Shown: positions 47,438-57,369 of the stretch, piece by piece
How the letters are laid out: every line of letters begins with the position of its first letter
How positions within the stretch are numbered: the stretch's first letter is position 1
NCBI GenBank assembly: GCA_903870545.1
Contig: CAIQDI010000032.1
Coordinates: 61,835-125,834 of the forward strand
Source of the DNA: an uncultured Pseudomonadota bacterium
GTDB lineage: Bacteria; Pseudomonadota; Gammaproteobacteria; Methylococcales; Methylomonadaceae
Direction: 5' to 3'
DNA length: 64,000 nt
The notes under the pieces: model-generated
Databases searched by the model: none
The model's input: only the letters and a program-made list of their open reading frames with translations
What the model was told of the DNA's origin: nothing
Made by a program: the position numbers and the translations under genes

Positions 47438-48760
47438 TTATAATGCGGCAATACGTTGTTGTTCGTTACTCGGTTGTTTCATAAAGCTATGAACACCGCG
47501 TAAAATGGCAGTCGCAATTTTTAATTGGTACCCAGAATTGAGTAATTGCAACTCTTCAGAGTGATTTGAAATAAAGGCGGTTTCAACCAAAATTGACGGA
47601 ATATCCGGCGATTTTAACACCGCAAAATCGGCTTTTTGAACGGCATCAAAATGCAATTTCGACATATTTTCAAAATTATACAAAACTTTATTTGCCAATA
47701 AAACACTGGCTTCTTGCGTGGCGCGTTGCGATAAATCCAACAGCACGTTTGTTAAGCCATTTTCGTTATCGCTGAGTTGTTCGCCGTCAAGAAATTCAAC
47801 AGAATTTTCACTGTGTGCGAGCCAATACGCCGATTCGCTGGACGCGCCACTGGTTGATAACGCATAAACTGACGCGCCACGCACACCGGTATTTTTAATC
47901 GAATCAGCATGAATCGAAATAAAAACATCTGCTCTGGCAGCGCGAGCAATATCCATCCGTTTGCGTAAACCAACGTAATAATCGCCTTGGCGAATCATCA
48001 CAGCTTTCATGCCGGTTTGGGCGTTAACGAGAGCCTCTAATTTTTTAGAAATGGCAAGTACCACATCTTTTTCGTACGTTCCACCCGAACCTTGTGCGCC
48101 AGAATCATTGCCGCCGTGTCCGGCATCAATCGCTACAACAAACGGTTTTGCGGTTTTGCTTTTTATAATTTCTGTATTTTGGACGGGAATGAGTTTGGCG
48201 ACGGGATTTTTAATTTCAATTTCTGGTGTGGCTTTAGCGATGGGGATGATTTTTTGCGGGATTTTTTCGACTATGATTGCGGCGACTGGCTGAATTTTAC
48301 TGGCGGATTTTAATTCGATTTTGCTGTCAATTTTAGCGAGTTGATTACTTAAACCCTTGTCTAATAATTCCACCACAAAACGATTATTGCCCAATACGTC
48401 GGTGCGTAATGTCGTCGTTTTTGTTGAAAGTGGTTTTTTTAAATCAATCACAATGCGTAAATCTGTGCCGTTTCGTGTGCCGACACGAATACTGGAAAAT
48501 AACGGATGTGACGCAGGCGGCGGTGCAAGTTCTTTCGCGGCAACGGCGTTCGGCAAATCAATCACTAAACGCGCAGGATTTTCAAAAAACTGCACCTTGT
48601 TTAGATTTGCCGACGCACTGACATCGAGCGTAATTCGCGACTGATCAGGCGTAGTCCAGTAACGCAACGAATTAACCCGCAGGGATTCTTCGGCGTGACC
48701 TACTGTAATTAACCAGTGCAAACTCAATAGAACAATCAATAAATTCCAATAACGGCGCAT
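47438..48760 (-). CDS. N-acetylmuramoyl-L-alanine amidase (AMIN + Amidase_3, AmiC-type)
   Basis: The enzyme cuts the peptide from peptidoglycan at septation. The 440-residue protein has a signal peptide (about 1-23), an AMIN targeting domain (about 25-135), a Lys/Pro/Ile-rich linker (about 140-205) and a zinc-dependent Amidase_3 domain. That domain has VAIDAGHGGNDSGAQG, the metal Glu in YEKDVVLAI, SIHADS, and LVETAFISNHSEE. This is the AmiB/AmiC architecture, usually activated by EnvC or NlpD. It lies downstream of tsaE, as in many gammaproteobacteria. Confidence 0.93.
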   Translation of the reverse strand: MRRYWNLLIVLLSLHWLITVGHAEESLRVNSLRYWTTPDQSRITLDVSASANLNKVQFFENPARLVIDLPNAVAAKELAPPPASHPLFSSIRVGTRNGTDLRIVIDLKKPLSTKTTTLRTDVLGNNRFVVELLDKGLSNQLAKIDSKIELKSASKIQPVAAIIVEKIPQKIIPIAKATPEIEIKNPVAKLIPVQNTEIIKSKTAKPFVVAIDAGHGGNDSGAQGSGGTYEKDVVLAISKKLEALVNAQTGMKAVMIRQGDYYVGLRKRMDIARAARADVFISIHADSIKNTGVRGASVYALSTSGASSESAYWLAHSENSVEFLDGEQLSDNENGLTNVLLDLSQRATQEASVLLANKVLYNFENMSKLHFDAVQKADFAVLKSPDIPSILVETAFISNHSEELQLLNSGYQLKIATAILRGVHSFMKQPSNEQQRIAAL

Positions 48761-48791
48761 ACCCTAACCCACCCGTGATAATATGGTTTAG

Positions 48792-48820
48792 ATTATAGCA
48801 GTATGTCATTGTTTTTTCAT
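48792..48820 (-). promoter_or_regulatory. Probable promoter of the amidase gene
   Basis: On the minus strand, ATGAAA (-35, forward 48820-48815) and TATAAT (-10, forward 48797-48792) are 17 bases apart, about 30 bases before the amidase ATG. The -35 is weak. Confidence 0.4.
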
Positions 48821-48838
48821 ACAGTCATTAAGATATTT

Positions 48839-49264
48839 TTAAATTTTCAGACCCTCAAGTTGAACGAATCGCCCGCCATCTTGAGCGATTAACGTCACAT
48901 TCACATTGGCTTTAGGTAAAATCCCCGCGCCTTTATCCGCCCATTCAATCAAACATAACGCCGATTGCTTCAAATAATCGTCAATGCCAATCCATTCTAA
49001 TTCTTCGGGATCGGCGAGCCGGTACAAATCAAAATGAAAAATCGTGCGTTCGGCGACGCTGTATTCTTCAATGACTGCGTACGTTGGACTTTTAATTGCG
49101 CCCGTCACGCCAGCGGCGCGTAATAGTCCGCGCACCAAGGTTGTTTTGCCTGCGCCCAAATCGCCGTGCAAAAATACCAACGATTTTTCGGGTAATCGCC
49201 GCCACAATTCTGCGCCGAATTGCTCTGTCGCGTCGCTGTCTGGTAAAAAAAGAGAGGATGTCAT
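48839..49264 (-). CDS. tsaE: tRNA threonylcarbamoyladenosine biosynthesis ATPase TsaE
   Basis: TsaE works with TsaB, TsaC and TsaD to make t6A37 in tRNA. The 141-residue protein has the Walker [45 protein letters not shown] and LIEWADKG, all family hallmarks. Length is slightly short but complete. It probably shares the transcript with panD 9 bases upstream. Its partner TsaD is at 60065. Confidence 0.95.
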   Translation of the reverse strand: MTSSLFLPDSDATEQFGAELWRRLPEKSLVFLHGDLGAGKTTLVRGLLRAAGVTGAIKSPTYAVIEEYSVAERTIFHFDLYRLADPEELEWIGIDDYLKQSALCLIEWADKGAGILPKANVNVTLIAQDGGRFVQLEGLKI

Positions 49265-49273
49265 TCTTGAGCG

Positions 49274-49654
49274 TTACTTCGTTTGCACAGGAATTTCTGT
49301 TGCCGTTCGGACAACCTGATTTGGCTTATCAAAATAGACTAATTTCGGATGATGATGGTCAGCTTCTTCATGTGAAAATTGCGCGTAAGTACACACAATA
49401 ATTAAATCGCCCACGCACGCTAATCGTGCCGCCGCGCCGTTGACGGAAAACGTTTTGGAACCGGCTTCTGCGCGAATCGCGTAAGTGGTGAAACGTGCGC
49501 CGTTATTGACATTGTAAATTTGAATTTGTTCGTATTCACGAATGCCAGCGAGATTGAGAATATCGCTATCAATCGCGCACGAACCTTCGTAACCGAGTTC
49601 CGAATTAGTCACAGTGGCGCGATGAAGTTTGGCTTTGAGCAAGGTAATTTGCAT
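49274..49654 (-). CDS. panD: Aspartate 1-decarboxylase
   Basis: PanD makes beta-alanine for pantothenate and CoA. The 126-residue proenzyme begins [16 protein letters not shown] and carries the self-cleavage site Gly24-Ser25 in [11 protein letters not shown], which yields the pyruvoyl group. [34 protein letters not shown] follows. panB and panC are not adjacent. Confidence 0.97.
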   Translation of the reverse strand: MQITLLKAKLHRATVTNSELGYEGSCAIDSDILNLAGIREYEQIQIYNVNNGARFTTYAIRAEAGSKTFSVNGAAARLACVGDLIIVCTYAQFSHEEADHHHPKLVYFDKPNQVVRTATEIPVQTK

Positions 49655-49715
49655 GAATGGCTGCTAAGTGTGTCGTTAAAAATAAGGCTAATTATCTATG
49701 AATTGTGTCATTCGT

Positions 49716-50675
49716 TCAATTTTCATAAAAATTTTTGTACCAATTCACAAACTTTTCCATGCCAACATCTAACGGCGTTTGGGGTGAATAATCAAAATCA
49801 CGCATTAACTCACGCACGTCCGCATAAGTATCTTGAACGTCACCGGCTTGCATCGGCAATAAATTTTTAACCGCCGTTTTGCCCAAATGCTTTTCTAATG
49901 TGTCGATAAACGTGAGTAACTGTTCCGGCTGACTATTGCCCATGTTGTAAATGCGATATTTCGCAGTCGGCGGCGTATCAATGACGCGCAAAATACCTTC
50001 GACAATGTCATCAATATAAGTGAAATCACGGCTGTGTTTGCCATAATTAAACAAATCAATCGGTTTGTCCGCCATGATTTGTCGCGCAAAAATACACGGT
50101 GACATATCGGGTCGTCCCCATTCGCCGTAAACCGTGAAAAAGCGCAATCCCGTTGTGGAAAAATCGTACAAATGACTGTAACTGTGCGCCATCAATTCGT
50201 TCGCTTTTTTGGTTGCAGCGTACAACGACACCGGATGATCAACTTTATCGTCGGTGGAAAAGGGCAATTTCGTATTCGCGCCATAAACGGAACTCGACGA
50301 CGCATAAACTAAATGCTCAACGCCGTGATTGCGGCAACCTTCCAAGATATTCAGAAAGCCGATTAAATTCGATTCGGCGTAAACGTGTGGATTCGTAATG
50401 GAATAACGCACGCCTGCTTGTGCCGCTAAATTCACCACGCGCTGGAATTTTTCCGTCGAAAATAATAATTCCATTCCATCGCGGTCAGCGATATTGAGTT
50501 GCATGAATTTAAAATTTTTATACGGCGTTAAACGCGCCAACCGTGCATGTTTTAACGTTACGTCGTAATAATCGTTTAAATTATCCACGCCAATCACGTC
50601 GTCGCCCCGTTCCAGCAAGCGCAAACTCAATGCCGCGCCAATAAAACCGGCTGTGCCAGTCACTAAAATTTTCAT
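49716..50675 (-). CDS. UDP-glucuronate 4-epimerase-like nucleotide-sugar epimerase
   Basis: The 319-residue extended SDR enzyme has the NAD motif GTAGFIGAAL, DNLNDYYDVTLKHARL typical of UDP-glucuronate 4-epimerases, NLAAQAGVRYSITNPHVYAESNLIGFLN, and the catalytic YAATKKANE (YxxxK). It should interconvert UDP-glucuronate and UDP-galacturonate for surface polysaccharide. Its ATG (50675) overlaps the stop of the restriction-modification gene (ATGA) and sits in the 35-bp tail repeat. Without that gene it would have had its own promoter; none is obvious now. Confidence 0.92.
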   Translation of the reverse strand: MKILVTGTAGFIGAALSLRLLERGDDVIGVDNLNDYYDVTLKHARLARLTPYKNFKFMQLNIADRDGMELLFSTEKFQRVVNLAAQAGVRYSITNPHVYAESNLIGFLNILEGCRNHGVEHLVYASSSSVYGANTKLPFSTDDKVDHPVSLYAATKKANELMAHSYSHLYDFSTTGLRFFTVYGEWGRPDMSPCIFARQIMADKPIDLFNYGKHSRDFTYIDDIVEGILRVIDTPPTAKYRIYNMGNSQPEQLLTFIDTLEKHLGKTAVKNLLPMQAGDVQDTYADVRELMRDFDYSPQTPLDVGMEKFVNWYKNFYEN

Positions 50676-53131
50676 TTGAGTATCTCAATCTTGGTTTCAA
50701 TCATATTTTCAGAATCCCGCAAAAATCCCAATTTATAAACGAGCGGCTGCAATTTCGCCGTTAATTTTTTATAAGTCGCGTCGAAATTGTCAAAACTCAC
50801 CGCACTATTCCCGCCGTCAAAATCTTTCAAAGCGTTGCGAATTTGATACCAACCCACATCGAGGCGGTTTAATTTGTATTTTTCTATCGTTTCAGTTTTC
50901 AATTGTCCTTTTTTCGCAAAATACGCCGACCACAAAACCTTTCCCGCCGCTAAAACCGCTTTCGCTTCTGCCGATGTTGATTTCTTCATTTTCTCAAGAT
51001 ATTGCGCCATAAAATCCGATTCAAACGGGTCTGCCGCGCTAACGTCGATTTGATTGAACGGAATAAAATGATTCACGATTGACCACGTTTTGCCGTTCCA
51101 TTCCAAACCGTCCGCGCTCGCGGCTCGATTTTTTCTGTTAAAAAGCATCATGACTAAACAATCATTTTTGAATTCCTCAGAAAGTTCTACGCTAGGTTGT
51201 AAAAATTGGTCGCGGTCATTTAACCAAGTCGGTTTTATAAGAGAGCGAACAGAAAAAATAATTGCAGATTTCCATACGTTTTCAGGAGTAATGTAAAAAC
51301 CGTTTCCACTTCCAAAAACAGAAGAATAAACAGTCGTTTCTTGCTCCGCGTGCTGTAAATCATTAACACCGCAGTGCATATAACCGATAGCATTATCAGA
51401 CCAAGTTTTTACTCTTGGGATTGCAGTCATCGGAGCTATTGAATTTTTTATTGGCAAAACGGGTTGTTTGTTTGCTTTAGGTCTCGTCAACCAAACATTT
51501 AAAAAAGTATTTTTAGGCAGGTTGTAAAATAATTTGTCGCCAATGAGATGTGCTTTTTTGTCTAAAACTTCGACGGAAATTTCTGAAATAGGAGTTTTCT
51601 TTTTCGCATTTTGATTGGTTGCCCAAACTAAAAATCCAATTGGAAACTTACCTGTTAAACCGTCAAATGCTTGGTTATGAACCACAAAACCACCTAAATA
51701 CTGAGCATTCCAAATAGCCCTGAATTTTTCAAAATTTGGCGCGTTAACGTATTTCATTGTACTAAACATAGCGATGGTCGCCGTTGGGATTTCTTTTGAA
51801 ATTCTAGCTAAAAATTGCACAAATAATTCGTTGCTAGCTTTGCCGTAATCTTCCATTACAGAGGCAATTTTTGTTTTTGCTACGCCCGTTTTTTTGTTTT
51901 CTTCTCCTGTTACGTCTTCGGCAAGATAACCACGATTTGCCGCCTCGGCATACGGCGGATTGATTAACACTAAAATCTTTTTCCCGTCTTTGATGGCTTG
52001 CTGTAATTCTTTAGGGACTTGGTTTGTGAGCGTGTAATCAATCTTGCCGTCGGCGGTGATGTCGTCGTTCAAATAATCGTATTGAAAACGTTTTGCCGCT
52101 GGACAGGTTTTTGTCGATTTCATTACGTCGATGTCGGCTTGGTCGAGCGTACTCATGAAAATATTTTTGTGGTTGCTATGTTGGGTTTCTAAATTTCCCA
52201 CGCCGCAACACATATCCCACACGATATAATTTTTTTGCCAACCTTTGCCGAGTGTTTCGGTGAGTTTGTCGTAGGCTTTTTTGACGACGGGCAACGGCGT
52301 ATAAAACGCGCCTTTAAACATTCGCTCGTCGAGTGGAATTAGACTGTCGCGACGGGCTAATAAATAATCACGATGTTCTGCGCTGGGCGGTCGGTGGTAT
52401 TTCGTCCAAAATTCGTGATAACCGTCTTGATTGCCTAATCGGTGGAGTTTGTCTCCCAAACTAAAAACAGGTTTATCGCCGTCGTATAAAAGGCTAGACG
52501 TTAAGTCGTCATACTCTTTAGCTTTACCGTCGCTCATGATGTCGGCAAAAAATAACAAGACTTTATCTTCTTCTTTTGCACTGGCGATTTGTTTGCCAAT
52601 CAAATCGCACCACTCATGAAAAACGACCGCCAAGTTGTCGGGCGTAATTTGAGTACGAATGATACCGCCTGTTTTAATGGCTTCTTTAAGTGTGCTGATA
52701 AATTCATCTTCTTGCGTGGCAATGTTGAATTTAACAAAGTACGTTCCGATGTGCGCCGACACTATCGCCAATGCTTCATCCGTGACGTTGCTTGCTGATG
52801 TTCCCCACGGTATGGGCTTTTTTTTATCATCGAGAAGTATCAACGCATCCACGGTTTTCATAATGGCGGCTTTTTCGCTGTCGATGACCGCCAATAATGG
52901 CGGCACTTCCACGCCTTTGGTTCGCGCATCTTGAACGTAATGGAGTAATTGTGTGTACATCCTGAAAATGGTTTTGTGTCCTTCTTTCGCTTCAAACCAA
53001 ATTTCTTTTGTTTGAATATCGACTAAGCCTTTCGTAAAGCCTTTTAATCCAAGTGCTTTGATGTAAGCGTCTTTAACGTCTTCTTCGCTTTTGGCTTTTT
53101 TGAGTTGAGTGTAAAGATTTTGTGTTGTCAT
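50672..53131 (-). CDS. Type IIG-like single-polypeptide restriction-modification enzyme (PD-ExK nuclease + N6-adenine methyltransferase)
   Basis: The 819-residue protein joins a nuclease-like N-terminus to a methyltransferase. Asp38 and Glu47-x-Lys49 (VDIQTKEIWFEAKEG) fit the PD-(D/E)XK core. The methyltransferase has FKGAFYTPLPVV (motif X), VWDMCCGVGNLE from Asp306 (motif I, SAM) and INPPYAEA with NPPY at 391-394 (motif IV, adenine-N6). The C-terminal 350 residues would recognise target DNA. No separate specificity or restriction gene is nearby. The start has a strong AGGAG-type site. Its last codons and stop (ENMIETKIEILK) are in the repeat shared with the GIY-YIG-like gene. It could alternatively be an orphan methyltransferase with a dead nuclease. 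Confidence 0.82.
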   Translation of the reverse strand: MTTQNLYTQLKKAKSEEDVKDAYIKALGLKGFTKGLVDIQTKEIWFEAKEGHKTIFRMYTQLLHYVQDARTKGVEVPPLLAVIDSEKAAIMKTVDALILLDDKKKPIPWGTSASNVTDEALAIVSAHIGTYFVKFNIATQEDEFISTLKEAIKTGGIIRTQITPDNLAVVFHEWCDLIGKQIASAKEEDKVLLFFADIMSDGKAKEYDDLTSSLLYDGDKPVFSLGDKLHRLGNQDGYHEFWTKYHRPPSAEHRDYLLARRDSLIPLDERMFKGAFYTPLPVVKKAYDKLTETLGKGWQKNYIVWDMCCGVGNLETQHSNHKNIFMSTLDQADIDVMKSTKTCPAAKRFQYDYLNDDITADGKIDYTLTNQVPKELQQAIKDGKKILVLINPPYAEAANRGYLAEDVTGEENKKTGVAKTKIASVMEDYGKASNELFVQFLARISKEIPTATIAMFSTMKYVNAPNFEKFRAIWNAQYLGGFVVHNQAFDGLTGKFPIGFLVWATNQNAKKKTPISEISVEVLDKKAHLIGDKLFYNLPKNTFLNVWLTRPKANKQPVLPIKNSIAPMTAIPRVKTWSDNAIGYMHCGVNDLQHAEQETTVYSSVFGSGNGFYITPENVWKSAIIFSVRSLIKPTWLNDRDQFLQPSVELSEEFKNDCLVMMLFNRKNRAASADGLEWNGKTWSIVNHFIPFNQIDVSAADPFESDFMAQYLEKMKKSTSAEAKAVLAAGKVLWSAYFAKKGQLKTETIEKYKLNRLDVGWYQIRNALKDFDGGNSAVSFDNFDATYKKLTAKLQPLVYKLGFLRDSENMIETKIEILK
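50673..50707 (-). repeat. 35-bp tail repeat, copy 2 (restriction-modification 3' end / epimerase start)
   Basis: Matches 2740-2774 at 32 of 35 positions. It spans the last codons and stop of the restriction-modification gene and the ATG of the epimerase gene. Confidence 0.8.
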
Positions 53132-53149
53132 GTTGGACTCCTGTTAATT

Positions 53150-53178
53150 GTAAGGGCGGGTTTAGAACCCGCCCTTAC
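53150..53178. repeat. Perfect 29-bp palindrome
   Basis: Arms GTAAGGGCGGGTT (53150-53162) and AACCCGCCCTTAC (53166-53178) with loop TAG. It is a single copy of the hairpin found twice at 7284-7350, and lies between the aas stop and the restriction-modification start on the same strand. It may be a terminator or a REP-like repeat. Confidence 0.8.
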
Positions 53179-53180
53179 GG

Positions 53181-55325
53181 TCAAAACTGCGTATTTTCAA
53201 TCGCCCACGCCGTCAAAGCCACATAATCGGTTTTACCCGTCGCCATCACCGGAATTGCATCGATAAACAGAATCTTTTTTGGTAAATTTATCGCCGCGAC
53301 ACCGTCCGAAATTTTTGCCAATTCGCGCAACGTTGCATCTTTTTGGGTGGTGATTAAAATAATTTGTTCGCCTTTTCGCGCGTCCGGCAAACTGATGATT
53401 GCATGATGTGCTTTTTCCCACGCTTTCATGGCGAGTTGTTCCACAAATGTGAGCGACACCATTTCACCGCCGATTTTTGCAAACCGTTTACTACGCCCGC
53501 GAATACTCAAAAAACCGTCATCATCGATGTGAACAATATCGCCGGTGTCATACCAACCCTCACCATAAATAGATTCGGTCGGTTGCAATTTCCCAGCGTT
53601 ATCCGCCAGCAAATAACCGAGCATGATATTCGCGCCGCGCAAATGTAAGCGTCCTGCGTCGTCAATGCCTTCAACCGGTTCTAAACGGTATTCCAAATTC
53701 GGCAATAATCGCCCCACCGTTCCCACTTTATAATCCATTGGCGTATTGACCGCCGCGACGGGAGCCGTTTCAGTCGCGCCATATCCTTCCAAAATTCGCA
53801 CACCAAATTTTTCTGCCCACAATTCGCGCGTGCTATTCTGTAATTTTTCCGCGCCCGCCACAACGTAACGTAATTTATAAAAATCATACGGATGTGCCTT
53901 TTTACCGTAAGCCGCCAAAAACGTATTCGTGCCAAACATAATCGTCGCGTTCGTTTCGTACGCCATTTCGGGAATGATTGAAAAATGCAGCGGCGTGGGA
54001 TAAAAAAACGTTTTCATGCCGTTCAAAACCGGCAACAACGTTCCAATCGTAAATCCAAACGAGTGAAACATCGGCAAAAAATTCAAAATGACATCTTGCG
54101 AATTAAAGTCAATTCGCGCTGAAACTTGCTGATGATTCGACAAAATGTTGGCGTGCGATAAAACGACACCTTTCGGCGTTCCTTCTGAACCCGACGTGAA
54201 TAAAATCACCGCTGGACTGTCAGGATTCACGTCGTTTTTATGCCAAAAGGGCGTTGTTTTACTTTGCCACGCGCCACGCAATTTATCTTGCGTCGTAATC
54301 GTTTCGGCTAAATCTTCGAGATAAATAACGTCCACTTTTTCGCTCAATGAATCGATGTCATTTTTCAAATTCGCTAATTCGACAAATTTTCGTGAACTCA
54401 AAACCGTTTTAATTTGCGCGGTTTGACACGCTGAAATCATGCCCGCCGCGCCGGTCGAATAATTCAACATAGCTGGCACGCGCTGTTGTTGCTGCAAACC
54501 CAATAACACGCACAACGTTTTGCTCGAATTCGGTAACAACACGCCGACATTTTCATTCTGTTGCGTAATTTTTTGTAGCGCGTGACCAATAATCAACGTG
54601 CGCGTAATCAGCGCGTCGTAACTGAGCGGTTGACGTTCCAAATCTTCCGCCACAAAATGTTTGCCGCCGTGAATGTGTCGCGCATTTAATAAACTCTCAA
54701 AAATAGTTTGGCGCGTCGGACTGCTGACAAATTGCATTTCTGCCATCAAATCCGCCAAAATGTGACCGCTCGATTTACGGCGATTTTTACCCGTTAATTC
54801 CTTCCGCGCGTGAATGTGCGTCGGCGGCAAAATCGTCAGCGTGATTTTCGGAAACCAGCGCAACTTCACAATGCCGCGCAATTTTGAAAACGGCGTGTAT
54901 TGCGTGCCAGAAATATGAATCGGTAAAATCATCGCGTCCGATTTGTCCGCCACCATGCCGGTTCCGTCGTAAATTTTCATCAGCGAACCCGTCGTAGTAA
55001 TGCGTCCTTCGGGGAAAATCACAGTTTTCGTGTCGTTTTGCAAATGGTGAATAAGATTTTTCAACGACATCGGATGTGTTGGATCGATGGGAAATACTTT
55101 TGCCAAACCCAAAAACGGTTTGATGTACCATTTTTCGGCAATGTGCGTGTTAATCGCAAAGGTAATTTCGTCGGGCAACAAAATTCCGAGCAACGGCGGA
55201 TCTAAAAAGGAACAGTGATTGGCAACAATTAACACGCGATTTCCCGCCTGATAATAATTTTCCAAACCAATGACTTCGACGCGATAAAGCAGTTGTAACA
55301 GGAAACGCAGAGATTTTTTTAACAT
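53181..55325 (-). CDS. aas: Bifunctional acyltransferase/acyl-ACP synthetase (Aas)
   Basis: Aas reacylates lysophosphatidylethanolamine using free fatty acid. The 714-residue protein has an N-terminal PlsC-type acyltransferase with NHCSFLDPPLLG and FPEGRITTTGSLMKIYDGTG, very close in pattern to E. coli Aas (719 residues). The AMP-binding domain starts near residue 230, with the P-loop VILFTSGSEGTPKGVVLSH, GYGATETAP and YDTGDIVHIDDDGFL. The MFS lysophospholipid transporter found fused in some species is not part of this protein and not adjacent. It is read from a leader of 174 bases shared with the divergent glycosyltransferase gene. Confidence 0.94.
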   Translation of the reverse strand: MLKKSLRFLLQLLYRVEVIGLENYYQAGNRVLIVANHCSFLDPPLLGILLPDEITFAINTHIAEKWYIKPFLGLAKVFPIDPTHPMSLKNLIHHLQNDTKTVIFPEGRITTTGSLMKIYDGTGMVADKSDAMILPIHISGTQYTPFSKLRGIVKLRWFPKITLTILPPTHIHARKELTGKNRRKSSGHILADLMAEMQFVSSPTRQTIFESLLNARHIHGGKHFVAEDLERQPLSYDALITRTLIIGHALQKITQQNENVGVLLPNSSKTLCVLLGLQQQQRVPAMLNYSTGAAGMISACQTAQIKTVLSSRKFVELANLKNDIDSLSEKVDVIYLEDLAETITTQDKLRGAWQSKTTPFWHKNDVNPDSPAVILFTSGSEGTPKGVVLSHANILSNHQQVSARIDFNSQDVILNFLPMFHSFGFTIGTLLPVLNGMKTFFYPTPLHFSIIPEMAYETNATIMFGTNTFLAAYGKKAHPYDFYKLRYVVAGAEKLQNSTRELWAEKFGVRILEGYGATETAPVAAVNTPMDYKVGTVGRLLPNLEYRLEPVEGIDDAGRLHLRGANIMLGYLLADNAGKLQPTESIYGEGWYDTGDIVHIDDDGFLSIRGRSKRFAKIGGEMVSLTFVEQLAMKAWEKAHHAIISLPDARKGEQIILITTQKDATLRELAKISDGVAAINLPKKILFIDAIPVMATGKTDYVALTAWAIENTQF

Positions 55326-55499
55326 GATATTTAACCGTTTTTGAATTTAAATTGGAATGCAGAAAATCGTAAAAAATATAGCCACTTACTGTCACACAAA
55401 AAACATGAAATTGACACCTACCATCAATTATTCGACACACAAACGAAATACAAAATATCTATACTGAAAGCACTTTAAATTTAGGCGGAGATGTGAGTA

Positions 55500-56537
55500 A
55501 TGAAAATTTTTTACGGTGTTCAAGGAACGGGAAATGGGCATCTTGCCCGTTCTCGTGTCATGGCGAAAGAGCTTAAAGCAGCGGGCATTGAAACCCAATT
55601 TTTATTTACAGGACGAGCAGCCGACAAGTATTTTGACATGGACGTTTTTGGTGATTATCAAATACGAACGGGGCTAACGTTCAACACCAGCAAAGGCAAA
55701 CTCAATTATTATAAAACCGTGATGGAAGCGAAAGTTTCAACGTTTTTAAAGGATGTCAAAACGCTGGATTTAAGTGATTACGATTTGGTAATTACTGACT
55801 TTGAGCCTGTTTCGGCGTGGGCAGCAAGACGACAAAAAAAACCTGTTTTGGGCTTGGGAAATCAATATGCTTACCATTTTGATATTCCGCGCAAAGGTTC
55901 AGACCCGATTGCTGATTTAATAATGAAGTATTTTGCGCCCGCAAATACAGCAATTGGCATGCACTGGCACCATTTTGGTCAACCGATTGTGCCGCCGATT
56001 GTCGAGGCTTTGGAGTCGAAAGCGATTGTTAAAAATAAAATTGTGGTGTATCTGCCTTTTGAAGACGTGGCGATGGTGGAACGTTTTTTAGCACCGTTTG
56101 AAAACTTTGAGTTTCATGTGTCTTCCGCGTTGCCGATAACCTCGAAATACTCGAATATCATTTATCATTCAATGGCGGGCAATACCTTTTTCAACGAGCT
56201 TTATTCCTGTGAAGGCATTATCAGCAATGCCGGATTTGCGATGACCAGCGAAGCGTTGCAACTTGGTAAAAAAATTCTTGTGAAACCTTTGCACGCACAA
56301 GTTGAGCAAACATCGAATGCGGAGGCGTTACAACAACTGGGTTATGCTCATGTGATGAATGAATTGGACGCTGAAGCGGTGCAACATTGGCTGCACGATA
56401 ACCACGCTGTTCACATTACTTATCCGAACACCGCCAAAATGTTAACAAAATGGATACAAGACGGAATGCCTGAAATCGATATGGATTTTATCGAAAATAT
56501 TTGGAGTCACGTTGATATTTTGCATCTCGAGCGATGA
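55500..56537 (+). CDS. MJ1255/VC2487-type glycosyltransferase-like protein
   Basis: The 345-residue protein begins KIFYGVQGTGNGHLARSRVMAKELKAAGIETQFLFTGR, the signature of the MJ1255/VC2487 group of GT-B proteins related to MurG and UDP-glucosyltransferases. The C-terminal NAGFAMTSEALQLGKKILVKPLHAQVEQTSNAEALQQLGYA is the nucleotide-sugar binding half. The acceptor is unknown. A GGCGGAG ribosome site precedes the ATG, and TATACT at 55460-55465 may be a -10. It converges with the phosphoesterase gene, with one base between stops. Confidence 0.85.
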   Translation: MKIFYGVQGTGNGHLARSRVMAKELKAAGIETQFLFTGRAADKYFDMDVFGDYQIRTGLTFNTSKGKLNYYKTVMEAKVSTFLKDVKTLDLSDYDLVITDFEPVSAWAARRQKKPVLGLGNQYAYHFDIPRKGSDPIADLIMKYFAPANTAIGMHWHHFGQPIVPPIVEALESKAIVKNKIVVYLPFEDVAMVERFLAPFENFEFHVSSALPITSKYSNIIYHSMAGNTFFNELYSCEGIISNAGFAMTSEALQLGKKILVKPLHAQVEQTSNAEALQQLGYAHVMNELDAEAVQHWLHDNHAVHITYPNTAKMLTKWIQDGMPEIDMDFIENIWSHVDILHLER

Positions 56538-56538
56538 A

Positions 56539-57291
56539 CTAATCACTCGCCTGTTTTTTCCATTTTATAAGTTCTAATTTGCCATTGTGATGTTCGACAA
56601 TGGCGGTGCAACTTTCGACAAAATCGCCTGTATTCACATACAAAAAATTATCAATTTGTTTGATTTCCGCGTGGTGAATATGCCCGCAAATTACGCCATC
56701 TAAATTTTCATTTCGCAAGGTGTGAACAATCGTTTCTTCGTAATCTGAAATAAATTGCACCGCATTTTTAACTTTAAATTTGATATAAGCCGCCAACGAA
56801 AATTGCGACTGAATGCCAAATAATCGCCGAAATACGCGCCAAAATCGATTTAATGCAATTAACCAGTCATAACCGACGCTGCCGATTTTCGCTAACCATT
56901 TATGATGTCGTGCCACAGCATCGTATTCGTCACCATGAACAATTAAAAAACGTTTTCCCAAAGCCGTTGTGTGAACATCCGACACTTTTACCACAATATC
57001 GCCAAAAACATAGTTTTCGTAATCTCGGATATTTTCGTCATGATTACCCGGAATGTATATTATTTCAGTGCCTTGCCGCGCTTTGCGAAGAATTTTTTGG
57101 ATGATGGTGTTGTGATCTGTCGTCCAGTACATTTTTTTTGAAAGCGACCAAAAATCGATTATGTCACCGACTAAATAGAGCTTTTCGCTGTCGTTGTACT
57201 TTAAAAAATCAAGCAGAACGTCTGACTGGCATTGAGTCGAGCCGATATGTAAATCGGAAATCCATATTGTTCGGTAAGCGGAATGAATCAT
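56539..57291 (-). CDS. LpxH-like metallophosphoesterase (putative UDP-2,3-diacylglucosamine diphosphatase)
   Basis: The 250-residue calcineurin-type enzyme has all metal motifs: WISDLHIGST, LVGDIIDFW, IPGNHDENI, FLIVHGDEYD and CGHIHHAEI. The length and the VHGDEYDAVARHHKWLAKIG segment fit the LpxH-like branch found in many gammaproteobacteria rather than classic E. coli LpxH; a lipid or sugar nucleotide substrate is possible. It is convergent with the glycosyltransferase gene and downstream of dnaG, where rpoD usually lies. Confidence 0.85.
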   Translation of the reverse strand: MIHSAYRTIWISDLHIGSTQCQSDVLLDFLKYNDSEKLYLVGDIIDFWSLSKKMYWTTDHNTIIQKILRKARQGTEIIYIPGNHDENIRDYENYVFGDIVVKVSDVHTTALGKRFLIVHGDEYDAVARHHKWLAKIGSVGYDWLIALNRFWRVFRRLFGIQSQFSLAAYIKFKVKNAVQFISDYEETIVHTLRNENLDGVICGHIHHAEIKQIDNFLYVNTGDFVESCTAIVEHHNGKLELIKWKKQASD

Positions 57292-57369
57292 AAAAAAATT
57301 AAAATTATTTAGTTAAAACAAGTGAAATGGCAATTGTCAGCGTAAATTATTTTTGTGACAAAAAAATGA

